DNA of 64,000 nucleotides from Prosopocoilus inquinatus (Eukaryota; Arthropoda; Insecta; Coleoptera; Lucanidae). The notes below the pieces were generated by a model. The model did no database searches, had not been told where the DNA came from, and saw only the letters and a program-made list of their open reading frames with translations. A program made the position numbers and the translations under genes. How positions within the stretch are numbered: the first letter of the stretch is position 1; each line of letters starts with the position of its first letter. The DNA lies in NCBI GenBank assembly GCA_036172665.1, contig CM069870.1:45404001-45468000 (forward strand), read 5' to 3'. Of this stretch, positions 1 through 11,524 are shown piece by piece.

Positions 1-94
1 GATCCTTACTCATCTATCATGTTATTTGACGTTTGGATGGACTCCAGTAACTCTGATGTGAGATACAAAGTTTTTGGACGCAGCAGGAGCTGGA

Positions 95-111
95 AATAGT
101 TTTAAACGAAA
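95..111 (-). other. Partial CENP-B-box-like string
   Basis: On the - strand of the reference monomer this reads TTTCGTTTAAAACTATT. Against the mammalian CENP-B box consensus YTTCGTTGGAARCGGGA it matches 11 of 17 positions, and 6 of the 9 essential ones (TTCG, the central A and one C), but the GGG of CGGG is absent. It recurs in most monomers. Such partial matches are common by chance, so binding is not claimed. Confidence 0.3.
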
Positions 112-131
112 CAACACGTATTAGCGTTGTT
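110..131. repeat. Dyad within the monomer (one per unit)
   Basis: Eight-base arms AACAACAC and GCGTTGTT flank a six-base spacer GTATTA or GCATTA. In this common form one pair is mismatched (A opposite C). The motif recurs in nearly every monomer. It could form a small cruciform or RNA hairpin, or be a binding site for a dimeric protein; no function is shown by the sequence. Confidence 0.75.
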
Positions 132-149
132 CCTGTGCTGTATCTAATC

Positions 150-298
150 GATCCTTACTCATATATCATGTTATTTGGCGTTTCGATGGACTCCAGTAGC
201 TCTGATGTGAGATACGACGTTTTCGGACGCAGCAGAAGCTGGAAATAGTTTTAAACGAAACAACACGTATTAGCGTTGTTCCTGTGATGTATCTAATC
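150..298 (+). repeat. Monomer type B example
   Basis: Type B is marked by TCATATATC near the start, GGCGTTTCG, AGCTCTGATG and GACGTTTTCGG. It often follows type A in the left arm (A-B-C-D runs) and lies next to type F in the right arm units, where it reads on the + strand as GAAAACGTCGTATCTC and GAGCTACTGG. Confidence 0.88.
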
Positions 299-447
299 GA
301 TCCTTACTCATCTATCATGTTATTTGACGTTTCGATGGACTCCAGTAACTCTAATGTGAGATACGAAATTTTCGGACGCAGCAGAAGCTGGAAATAGTTT
401 TAAACGAAACAACACGCATTAGCGTTGTTCCTGTGATGTATCTAATC
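299..447 (+). repeat. Monomer type C example
   Basis: Type C is marked by GACGTTTCG, CTCTAATGTG and GAAATTTTCGG. Sub-variants carry GAGAAACGAA (as at 746-894) or TTAGCTACTATG near the start (first at about 9842), the latter also present in the right arm as CATAGTAGCTAAG. Confidence 0.88.
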
Positions 448-556
448 GATCCTTACTTATCTATCATGTTATTTGACGTTTGGATGGACTCCAGTAACAT
501 TGACGTGATATACGAAGTTCTCGGACGCAGCAGAAGCTGGAAATAGTTTTAAACGA

Positions 557-578
557 AACAACGCGCATTAGCGTTGTT
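557..578. repeat. Perfect form of the dyad, GC/GC
   Basis: Here the left arm is AACAACGC and the right arm GCGTTGTT, so all eight pairs match. Further copies of the same form lie in the monomers near 4286, 5626, 7712 and 8903. Confidence 0.8.
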
Positions 579-1043
579 CCTGTGATGTATCTAATCGCTC
601 CTTACTCATCTATCATGTTATTTGGCGTTTCGATGGACTCCAGTAACTTAGATGTGAGATACGAAGTTCTCGGACGCAGCTGAAGCTAGAAATAGTTTTA
701 AACGAAACAACACGCATTAGCGTTGTTCCTGTGATGTATCTAATCGATCCTTACTCATCTATCATGTTATTTGACGTTTCGATGGACTCCAGTAACTCTA
801 ATGTGAGAAACGAAATTTTCGGACGCAGCAGAAGCTGGAAATAGTTTTAAACGAAACAACACGCATTAGCGTTGTTCCTGTGATGTATCTAGTCGATCCT
901 TACTCATCTATCATGTTATTTGGCGTTTCGATGGAATCCAGTAACTCTGATGTGAGATACAAAGTTTTTGGACGCAGCAGAAACTGGAAATAGTTTTGAA
1001 CGAAACAACACGTATTAGCGTTGTTCCTGTGATGTATCTAATC

Positions 1044-1192
1044 GATCCTTACTCATCTATCATGTTATTTGGCGTTTCGATGGACTCCAGTAACTTTGAT
1101 GTGAGATACGAAGTTCTCGGACGCAGCTGAAGCTAGAAATAGTTTTAAACGAAACAACACGCATTAGCGTTGTTACTGTGATGTATCTAATC
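1044..1192 (+). repeat. Monomer type E example
   Basis: Type E is marked by GGCGTTTCG, ACTTTGATG, GAAGTTCTCGG and GCAGCTGAAGCTAG. The last string gives a CAGCTG that most other types lack. It is often followed by type F in the left arm. Confidence 0.88.
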
Positions 1193-1341
1193 GATCCTTA
1201 CTTATCTATCATGTTATTTGACGTTTGGATGGACTCCAGTAAGTCTGATGTGAGATACAAAGTTTTTGGACGCAGCAGGAGCTGGAAATAGTTTTAAACG
1301 AAACAACACGTATTAGCGTTGTTCCTGTGCTGTATCTAACC
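1193..1341 (+). repeat. Monomer type F example
   Basis: Type F is marked by AAGTCTGATG with ACAAAGTTTTTGG and usually TTATCTAACATG or TTATCTATCATG. In the right arm type F reads AGACTTGCTGG or AGACTTACTGG on the + strand and often carries the tag ACCTGTTGTATCG. Confidence 0.85.
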
Positions 1342-2046
1342 GATCCTTACTCATGTATCATGTTATTTGGCGTTTCGATGGACTCCAGTAGCTCTGATGT
1401 GAGATACGACGTTTTCGGACGCAGCAGAAGCTGGAAATAGTTTTAAACGAAACAACACGCATTAGCGTTGTTCCTGTGATGTATCTAATCGATCCTTACT
1501 TATCTATCATGTTATTTGACGTTTGGATGGACTCCAGTAACCCTGACGTGATATACGAAGTTCTCGGACGCAGCAGAAGCTGGAAATAATTTTAAACGAA
1601 ACAACACGTATTAGCGTTGTTCCTGTGATGTATCTAATCGATCCTTACTCATCTATCATGTTATTTGACGTTTGGATGGACTCCAGTAACTCTGATGTGA
1701 GATACAAAGTTTTTGGACGCAGCAGAAGCTGGAAATAGTTTGAAACGAAACAACACGTATTTTCGTTGTTCCTGTGCTGTATCTAATCGATCCTTACTCA
1801 TATAACATGTTATTTGGCGTTTCGATGGACTCCAGTAGCTCTAATGTGAGATATGACGTTTTCGGACGCAGCAGAAGCTGGAAATAGTTTTAAACGAAAC
1901 AACACGTATTAGCGTTGTTCCTGTGATGTATCTAATCGATCCTTACTCATCTATCATGTTATTTGACGTTTCGATGGACTACAGTAACTCTAATGTGAGA
2001 TACGAAATTTTCGGACGCAGCAGAAGCTGGAAATAGTTTTAAACGA

Positions 2047-2068
2047 AACAACACGCATTAGTGTTGTT
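2047..2068. repeat. Perfect form of the dyad, AC/GT
   Basis: Here the left arm keeps AACAACAC and the right arm is GTGTTGTT, so all eight pairs match by a change on the other side. The same form occurs near 2954, 10404, 13979, 14427, 20534 and 20986. Confidence 0.8.
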
Positions 2069-4023
2069 CCTGTGATGTATCTAATCGATCCTTACTTATC
2101 TATCATGTGATTTGACGTTTGGATGGACTCCAGTAACACTGACGTGAGATACGAAGTTCTCGGACGCAGCAGAAGCTGGAAATAGTTTTAAACGAAACAA
2201 CACGTATTAGCGTTGTTCCTGTGATGTATCTAATCGATCCTTACTCACATATCATGTTATTTGACGTTTGGATGGACTCCAGTAACTATGATGTGAGATA
2301 CAAAGTTTTTGGACGCAGCAGAAGCTGGAAATAGTTTTGAACGAAACAACACGTATTAGCGTTGTTCCTGTGATGTATCTAATCGATCCTTACTCATCTA
2401 TCATGTTATTTGGCGTTTCGATGGACTCCAGTAGCTCTGATGTGAGATACGACGTTTTCGGACGCAGCAGAAGCTGGAAATAGTTTTAAACGAAACAACA
2501 CGTATTAGCGTTGTTCCTGTGATGTATCTAATCGATCCTTACTCATCTATCATGTTATTTGACGTTTGGATGGACTCCAGTAACTCTGATGTGAGATACA
2601 AAGTTTTTGGACGCAGCAGAAGCTGGAAATAGTTTGAAACGAAACAACACGTATTTTCGTTGTTCCTGTGCTGTATCTAATCGATCCTTACTCATATATC
2701 ATGTTATTTGGCGTTTCGATGGACTCCAGTAGCTCTGATGTGAGATACGACGTTTTCGGACGCAGCAGAAGCTGGAAATAGTTTTAAACGAAACAACACG
2801 TATTAGCGTTGTTCCTGTGATGTATCTAATCGATCCTTACTCATCTATCATGTTATTTGACGTTTGGATGGACTCCAGTAACTATGATGTGAGATACAAA
2901 GTTTTCGGACGCAGCAGAAGCTGGAAATAGTTTTGAACGAAACAACACGCATTAGTGTTGTTCCTGTGATGTATCTAATCGATCCTTACTTATCTATCAT
3001 GTGATTTGACGTTTGGATGGACTCCAGTAACACTGACGTGAGATACGAAGTTCTCGGACGCAGCAGAAGCTGGAAATAGTTTTAAACGAAACAACACGTA
3101 TTAGCGTTGTTCCTGTGATGTATCTAATCGATCCTTACACATCTATCATGTTATTTGACGTTTGGATGGACTCCAGTAACTCTGATGTGAGATACAAAGT
3201 TTTTGGACGCAGCAGAAGCTGGAAATAGTTTGAAACGAAACAACACGTATTTTCGTTGTTCCTGTGCTGTATCTAATCGATCCTTACTCATATATCATGT
3301 TATTTGACGTTTGGATGGACTCCAGTAACACTGACGTGAGATACGAAGTTCTCGGACGCAGCAGAAGCTGGAAATAGTTTTAAACGAAACAACACGTATT
3401 AGCGTTGTTCCTGTGATGTATCTAATCGATCCTTACTCATCTATCATGTTATTTGACGTTTCGATGGACTCCAGTAACTCTAATGTGAGATACGAAATTT
3501 TCGGACGCAGCAGAAGCTGGAAATAGTTTTAAACGAAACAACACGCATTAGCGTTGTTCCTGTGATGTATCTAATCGATCCTTACTTATCTATCATGTTA
3601 TTTGACGTTTGGATGGACTCCAGTAACCCTGACGTGAGATACGAAGTTCTCTTACGCAGCTGAAGCTAGAAATAGTTTTAAACGAAACAACACGCATTAG
3701 CGTTGTTACTGTGATGTATCTAATCGATCCTTACTCATCCATCATGTTATTTGGCGTTTCGATGGACTCCAGTAGCTCTGATGTGAGATACGACGTTTTC
3801 GGACGCAGCAGAAGCTGGAAATAGTTTTAAACGAAACAACACGTATTAGCGTTGTTCCTGTGATGTATCTAATCGATCCTTACTCATCTATCATGTTATT
3901 TGACGTTTCGATGGACTCCAGTAACTCTAATGTGAGATACGAAATTTTCGGACGCAGCAGAAGCTGGAAATAGTTTTAAACGAAACAACACGCATTAGCG
4001 TTGTTCCTGTGATGTATCTAATC

Positions 4024-4172
4024 GATCCTTACTTATCTATCATGTTATTTGACGTTTGGATGGACTCCAGTAACCCTGACGTGAGATACGAAGTTCTCGG
4101 ACGCAGCAGAAGCTGGAAATAGTTTCAAACGAAACAACACGTATTAGCGTTGATCCTGTGATGTATCTAATC
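4024..4172 (+). repeat. Monomer type D example
   Basis: Type D is marked by TTATCTATC near the start, GACGTTTGG, ACCCTGACGTG and GAAGTTCTCGG. This copy also has GTTTCAAACG in place of GTTTTAAACG, and TTGATCCTG in place of TTGTTCCTG, tags shared with the copy at 8700-9802. Sub-variants with GTGATATACG occur at 1490-1638 and elsewhere. Confidence 0.88.
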
Positions 4173-4885
4173 GATCCTTACTCATCTATCATGTTATTTG
4201 ACGTTTGGATGGACTCCAGTAACTCTGATGTGAGATACAATGTTTTTGGACGCAGCAGAAGCTGGAAATAGTTTTAAACGAAACAACGCGCATTAGCGTT
4301 GTTCCTGTGATGTATCTAATCGATCCTTACTTATCTATCATGTTATTTGACGTTTGGATGGACTCCAGTAACCCTGACGTGAGATACGAAGTTCTCGGAC
4401 GCAGCAGAAGCTGGAAATAGTTTCAAACGAAACAACACGTATTAGCGTTGATCCTGTGATGTATCTAATCGATCGTTACTCATCTATCATGTTATTTGAC
4501 GTTTCGATGGACTCCAGTAACTCTAATGTGAGAAACGAAATTTTCGGACGCAGGAGAAGCTGGAAATAGTTTTAAACGAAACAACACGCATTAGCGTTGT
4601 TCCTGTGATGTATCTAATCGATCCTTACTCATCTATCATGTTATTTGGCGTTTCGATGGAATCCAGTAACTCTGATGTGAGATACAAAGTTTTTGGACGC
4701 AGCAGAAGCTGGAAATAGTTTTGAACGAAACAACAAGTATTAGCGTTGTTCCTGTGATGTATCTAATCGATCCTTACTCATCTATCATGTTATTTGACGT
4801 TTCGATGGACTCCAGTAACTCTGATGTGAGATACAAAGTTTTTGGACGCAGCAGAAGCTGGAAATAGTTTTGAACGAAACAACAA

Positions 4886-7800
4886 GTATTAGCGTTGTTC
4901 CTGTGCTGTATCTAATCGATCCTTACTCATATATCATGTTATTTGGCGTTTCGATGGACTCCAGTAGCTCTGATGTGAGATACGACGTTTTCGGACGCAG
5001 CAGAAGCTGGAAATAGTTTTAAACGAAATAACACGTATTAGCGTTGTTCCTGTGATGTATCTAATCGATCCTTACTCATCTATCATGTTATTTGACGTTT
5101 GGATGGACTCCAGTAACTCTGATGTGAGATACAAAGTTTTTGGACGCAGCAGGAGCTGGAAATAGTTTTAAACGAAACAACACGTATTAGCGTTGTTCCT
5201 GTGCTGTATCTAATCGATCCTTACTCATATATCATGTTATTTGGCGTTTCGATGGACTCCAGTAGCTCTGATGTGAGATACGACGTTTTCGGACGCAGCA
5301 GAAGCTGGAAATAGTTTTAAACGAAACAACACGTATTAGCGTTGTTCCTGTGATGTATCTAATCGATCCTTACTCATCTATCATGTTATTTGACGTTTCG
5401 ATGGACTCCAGTAACTCTAATGTGAGATACGAAATTTTCGGACGCAGCAGAAGCTGGAAATAGTTTTAAACGAAACAACACGCATTAGCGTTGTTCCTGT
5501 GATGTATCTAATCGATCCTTACTTATCTATCATGTTATTTGACGTTTGGATGGACTCCAGTAACATTGACGTGATATACGAAGTTCTCGGACGCAGCAGA
5601 AGCTGGAAATAGTTTTAAACGAAACAACGCGCATTAGCGTTGTTCCTGTGATGTATCTAATCGCTCCTTACTCATCTATCATGTTATTTGGCGTTTCGAT
5701 GGACTCCAGTAACTTAGATGTGAGATACGAAGTTCTCGGACGCAGCTGAAGCTAGAAATAGTTTTAAACGAAACAACACGCATTAGCGTTGTTCCTGTGA
5801 TGTATCTAATCGATCCTTACTCATCTATCATGTTATTTGACGTTTCGATGGACTCCAGTAACTCTAATGTGAGAAACGAAATTTTCGGACGCAGCAGAAG
5901 CTGGAAATAGTTTTAAACGAAACAACACGCATTAGCGTTGTTCCTGTGATGTATCTAGTCGATCCTTACTCATCTATCATGTTATTTGGCGTTTCGATGG
6001 AATCCAGTAACTCTGATGTGAGATACAAAGTTTTTGGACGCAGCAGAAACTGGAAATAGTTTTGAACGAAACAACACGTATTAGCGTTGTTCCTGTGATG
6101 TATCTAATCGATCCTTACTCATCTATCATGTTATTTGGCGTTTCGATGGACTCCAGTAACTTTGATGTGAGATACGAAGTTCTCGGACGCAGCTGAAGCT
6201 AGAAATAGTTTTAAACGAAACAACACGCATTAGCGTTGTTACTGTGATGTATCTAATCGATCCTTACTTATCTATCATGTTATTTGACGTTTGGATGGAC
6301 TCCAGTAAGTCTGATGTGAGATACAAAGTTTTTGGACGCAGCAGGAGCTGGAAATAGTTTTAAACGAAACAAAACGTATTAGCGTTGTTCCTGTGCTGTA
6401 TCTAACCGATCCTTACTCATGTATCATGTTATTTGGCGTTTCGATGGACTCCAGTAGCTCTGATGTGAGATACGACGTTTTCGGACGCAGCAGAAGCTGG
6501 AAATAGTTTTAAACGAAACAACACGTATTAGCGTTGTTCCTGTGATGTATCTAATCGATCCTTACTCATCTATCATGTTATTTGACGTTTCGATGGACTC
6601 CAGTAACTCTAATGTGAGATACGAAATTTTCGGACGCAGCAGAAGCTGGAAATAGTTTTAAACGAAACAACACGCATTAGCGTTGTTCCTGTGATGTATC
6701 TAATCGATCCTTACTTATCTATCATGTTATTTGACGTTTGGATGGACTCCAGTAACCCTGACGTGATATACGAAGTTCTCGGACGCAGCAGAAGCTGGAA
6801 ATAATTTTAAACGAAACAACACGTATTAGCGTTGTTCCTGTGATGTATCTAATCGATCCTTACTCATCTATCATGTTATTTGACGTTTGGATGGACTCCA
6901 GTAACTCTGATGTGAGATACAAAGTTTTTGGACGCAGCAGAAGCTGGAAATAGTTTTGAACGAAACAACACGTATTAGCGTTGTTCCTGTGCTGTATCTA
7001 ATCGATCCTTACTCATATATCATGTTATTTGGCGTTTCGATGGACTCCAGTAGCTCTGATGTGAGATACGACGTTTTCGGACGCAGCAGAAGCTGGAAAT
7101 AGTTTTAAACGAAATAACACGTATTAGCGTTGTTCCTGTGATGTATCTAATCGATCCTTACTCATCTATCATGTTATTTGACGTTTGGATGGACTCCAGT
7201 AACTCTGATGTGAGATACAAAGTTTTTGGACGCAGCAGGAGCTGGAAATAGTTTTAAACGAAACAACACGTATTAGCGTTGTTCCTGTGCTGTATCTAAT
7301 CGATCCTTACTCATATATCATGTTATTTGGCGTTTCGATGGACTCCAGTAGCTCTGATGTGAGATACGACGTTTTCGGACGCAGCAGAAGCTGGAAATAG
7401 TTTTAAACGAAACAACACGTATTAGCGTTGTTCCTGTGATGTATCTAATCGATCCTTACTCATCTATCATGTTATTTGACGTTTCGATGGACTCCAGTAA
7501 CTCTAATGTGAGATACGAAATTTTCGGACGCAGCAGAAGCTGGAAATAGTTTTAAACGAAACAACACGCATTAGCGTTGTTCCTGTGATGTATCTAATCG
7601 ATCCTTACTTATCTATCATGTTATTTGACGTTTGGATGGACTCCAGTAACATTGACGTGATATACGAAGTTCTCGGACGCAGCAGAAGCTGGAAATAGTT
7701 TTAAACGAAACAACGCGCATTAGCGTTGTTCCTGTGATGTATCTAATCGCTCCTTACTCATCTATCATGTTATTTGGCGTTTCGATGGACTCCAGTAACT

Positions 7801-8694
7801 TAGATGTGAGATACGAAGTTCTCGGACGCAGCTGAAGCTAGAAATAGTTTTAAACGAAACAACACGCATTAGCGTTGTTCCTGTGATGTATCTAATCGAT
7901 CCTTACTCATCTATCATGTTATTTGACGTTTCGATGGACTCCAGTAACTCTAATGTGAGAAACGAAATTTTCGGACGCAGCAGAAGCTGGAAATAGTTTT
8001 AAACGAAACAACACGCATTAGCGTTGTTCCTGTGATGTATCTAGTCGATCCTTACTCATCTATCATGTTATTTGGCGTTTCGATGGAATCCAGTAACTCT
8101 GATGTGAGATACAAAGTTTTTGGACGCAGCAGAAACTGGAAATAGTTTTGAACGAAACAACACGTATTAGCGTTGTTCCTGTGATGTATCTAATCGATCC
8201 TTACTCATCTATCATGTTATTTGGCGTTTCGATGGACTCCAGTAACTTTGATGTGAGATACGAAGTTCTCGGACGCAGCTGAAGCTAGAAATAGTTTTAA
8301 ACGAAACAACACGCATTAGCGTTGTTACTGTGATGTATCTAATCGATCCTTACTTATCTATCATGTTATTTGACGTTTGGATGGACTCCAGTAAGTCTGA
8401 TGTGAGATACAAAGTTTTTGGACGCAGCAGGAGCTGGAAATAGTTTTAAACGAAACAAAACGTATTAGCGTTGTTCCTGTGCTGTATCTAACCGATCCTT
8501 ACTCATGTATCATGTTATTTGGCGTTTCGATGGACTCCAGTAGCTCTGATGTGAGATACGACGTTTTCGGACGCAGCAGAAGCTGGAAATAGTTTTAAAC
8601 GAAACAACACGTATTAGCGTTGTTCCTGTGATGTATCTAATCGATCCTTACTCATCTATCATGTTATTTGACGTTTCGATGGACTCCAGTAACT
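4886..8694 (+). repeat. 2086-bp (14-monomer) tandem duplication, 1.8 copies
   Basis: Copy 1 is 4886-6971 and copy 2 is 6972-8694. Rare tags repeat at this spacing, such as AACATTGACGTGATATACG, the ATCGCTCC monomer start, ATCTAGTCGATCC and AACAAAACG. No difference was seen within the aligned part. Copy 2 ends within a type C/E monomer at 8694. Confidence 0.9.
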
Positions 8695-8699
8695 TTGAT

Positions 8700-9802
8700 G
8701 TGAGATACGAAGTTCTCGGACGCAGCAGAAGCTGGAAATAGTTTCAAACGAAACAACACGTATTAGCGTTGATCCTGTGATGTATCTAATCGATCCTTAC
8801 TCATCTATCATGTTATTTGACGTTTGGATGGACTCCAGTAACTCTGATGTGAGATACAATGTTTTTGGACGCAGCAGAAGCTGGAAATAGTTTTAAACGA
8901 AACAACGCGCATTAGCGTTGTTCCTGTGATGTATCTAATCGATCCTTACTTATCTATCATGTTATTTGACGTTTGGATGGACTCCAGTAACCCTGACGTG
9001 AGATACGAAGTTCTCGGACGCAGCAGAAGCTGGAAATAGTTTCAAACGAAACAACACGTATTAGCGTTGATCCTGTGATGTATCTAATCGATCGTTACTC
9101 ATCTATCATGTTATTTGACGTTTCGATGGACTCCAGTAACTCTAATGTGAGAAACGAAATTTTCGGACGCAGGAGAAGCTGGAAATAGTTTTAAACGAAA
9201 CAACACGCATTAGCGTTGTTCCTGTGATGTATCTAATCGATCCTTACTCATCTATCATGTTATTTGGCGTTTCGATGGAATCCAGTAACTCTGATGTGAG
9301 ATACAAAGTTTTTGGACGCAGCAGAAGCTGGAAATAGTTTTGAACGAAACAACAAGTATTAGCGTTGTTCCTGTGATGTATCTAATCGATCCTTACTCAT
9401 CTATCATGTTATTTGACGTTTCGATGGACTCCAGTAACTCTGATGTGAGATACAAAGTTTTTGGACGCAGCAGAAGCTGGAAATAGTTTTGAACGAAACA
9501 ACAAGTATTAGCGTTGTTCCTGTGCTGTATCTAATCGATCCTTACTCATATATCATGTTATTTGGCGTTTCGATGGACTCCAGTAGCTCTGATGTGAGAT
9601 ACGACGTTTTCGGACGCAGCAGAAGCTGGAAATAGTTTTAAACGAAATAACACGTATTAGCGTTGTTCCTGTGATGTATCTAATCGATCCTTACTCATCT
9701 ATCATGTTATTTGACGTTTGGATGGACTCCAGTAACTCTGATGTGAGATACAAAGTTTTTGGACGCAGCAGGAGCTGGAAATAGTTTTAAACGAAACAAC
9801 AC
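8700..9802 (+). repeat. Copy of 4081-5183
   Basis: Matches 4081-5183 at an offset of 4619 bp (31 monomers), sharing tags such as GTTTCAAACG, TTGATCCTG, GATACAATG and GCAGGAGAAGC. It follows directly on the end of the 2086-bp tandem, so a larger unit of 4619 bp starts a second round here and is cut short at 9802, where CGCATT replaces CGTATT. Confidence 0.88.
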
Positions 9803-10456
9803 GCATTAGCGTTGTTCCTGTGATGTATCTAATCGATCCTTACTTAGCTACTATGTTATTTGACGTTTCGATGGACTCCAGTAACTCTAATGTGAGATAC
9901 GAAATTATCGGACGCAGCAGAAGCTGGAAATAGTTTTAAACGAAACAACAGGCATTAGCGTTGTTCCTGTGATGTATCTAATCGATCCTTACTCATCTAT
10001 CATGTTATTTGACGTTTGGATGGACTCCAGTAACTCTAATGTGAGAAACGAAATTTTCGGACGCAGGAGAAGCTGGAAATAGTTTTAAACGAAACAACAC
10101 GCATTAGCGTTGTTCCTGTGATGTATCTAATCGATCCTTACTCATCTATCATGTTATTTGGCGTTTCGATGGAATCCAGTAACTCTGATGTGAGATACAA
10201 AGTTTTTGGACGCAGCAGAAGCTGGAAATAGTTTTGAACGAAACAACAAGTATTAGCGTTGTTCCTGTGATGTATCTAATCGATCCTTACTCATCTATCA
10301 TGTTATTTGACGTTTCGATGGACTACAGTAACTCTAATGTGAGATACGAAATTTTCGGACGCAGCAGAAGCTGGAAATAGTTCTAAACGAAACAACACGC
10401 ATTAGTGTTGTTCCTGTGATGTATCTAATCGATCCTTACTTATCTATCATGTGATT

Positions 10457-11058
10457 TGACGTTTGGATGGACTCCAGTAACTATGATGTGAGATACAAAG
10501 TTTTTGGACGCAGCAGAAGCTGGAAATAGTTTTGAACGAAACAACACGTATTAGCGTTGTTCCTGTGATGTATCTAATCGATCCTTACTCATCTATCATG
10601 TTATTTGGCGTTTCGATGGACTCCAGTAGCTCTGATGTGAGATACGACGTTTTCGGACGCAGCAGAAGCTGGAAATAGTTTTAAACGAAACAACACGTAT
10701 TAGCGTTGTTCCTGTGATGTATCTAATCGATCCTTACTCATCTATCATGTTATTTGACGTTTGGATGGACTCCAGTAACTCTGATGTGAGATACAAAGTT
10801 TTTGGACGCAGCAGAAGCTGGAAATAGTTTGAAACGAAACAACACGTATTTTCGTTGTTCCTGTGCTGTATCTAATCGATCCTTACTCATATATCATGTT
10901 ATTTGGCGTTTCGATGGACTCCAGTAGCTCTGATGTGAGATACGACGTTTTCGGACGCAGCAGAAGCTGGAAATAGTTTTAAACGAAACAACACGTATTA
11001 GCGTTGTTCCTGTGATGTATCTAATCGATCCTTACTCATCTATCATGTTATTTGACGT
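10457..11058 (+). repeat. Copy of 2262-2863
   Basis: About 600 bp matching 2262-2863 at an offset of 8195 bp (55 monomers). Shared tags are ACTATGATGTG and a GTTTGAAACG monomer whose dyad reads GTATTTTCGTTG. It shows exchange over more than 8 kb within the left arm. Confidence 0.8.
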
Positions 11059-11524
11059 TTCGATGGACTCCAGTAACTCTAATGTGAGATACGAAATTTT
11101 CGGACGCAGCAGAAGCTGGAAATAGTTTTAAACGAAACAACACGCATTAGCGTTGTTCCTGTGATGTATCTAATCGATCCTTACTTATCTATCATGTTAT
11201 TTGACGTTTGGATGGACTCCAGTAACCCTGACGTGAGATACGAAGTTCTCGGACGCAGCAGAAGCTGGAAATAGTTTTAAACGAAACAACACGCATTAGC
11301 GTTGTTCCTGTGATGTATCTAATCGATCCTTACTTATCTATCATGTTATTTGACGTTTTAATGGACTCCAGTAACCCTGACGTGAGATACGAAGTTCTCG
11401 GACGCAGCAGAAGCTGGAAATAGTTTTAAACGAAACAACACGTATTAGCGTTGTTCCTGTGATGTATCTAATCGATCCTTACTCATCTATCATGTTATTT
11501 GACGTTTGGATGGACTCCAGTAAC

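Larger units (their letters stand above)
1..149 (+). repeat. Monomer type A, reference unit
   Basis: Used here as the reference monomer: 59 of 149 bases are G or C. Landmarks are GATC at 1-4, the subtype-defining block at about 50-80, a GC-rich CAGCAGGAGCTGG patch at 81-93, an AT-rich patch with TTTAAA at 101-106, and a dyad at 110-131. Six CpG sites occur, counting the one across the monomer boundary. Type A is marked by GACGTTTGG, ACTCTGATGTG and ACAAAGTTTTTGG. It is the commonest kind in the left arm. Confidence 0.9.
1..1459 (+). repeat. Partial third copy of the 14-monomer block
   Basis: Matches 5067-6525 at an offset of 5066 bp (34 monomers) with one difference seen by eye (C at 1307, A at 6373). 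The subtype order is A-B-C-D-E-C-A-E-F-B. After 1459 the two part because the later copy has one more type C monomer. The difference at 1307 is absent between the copies at 5067 and 7153, so this copy split off first. Confidence 0.9.

Noticed and set aside
95..111. Functional CENP-B box
   Set aside because: The essential CGGG end is missing, so only a resemblance is reported.
110..131. Rho-independent terminator
   Set aside because: The stem is AT-rich, usually has a mismatch and has no T-run after it. The context is eukaryotic satellite.
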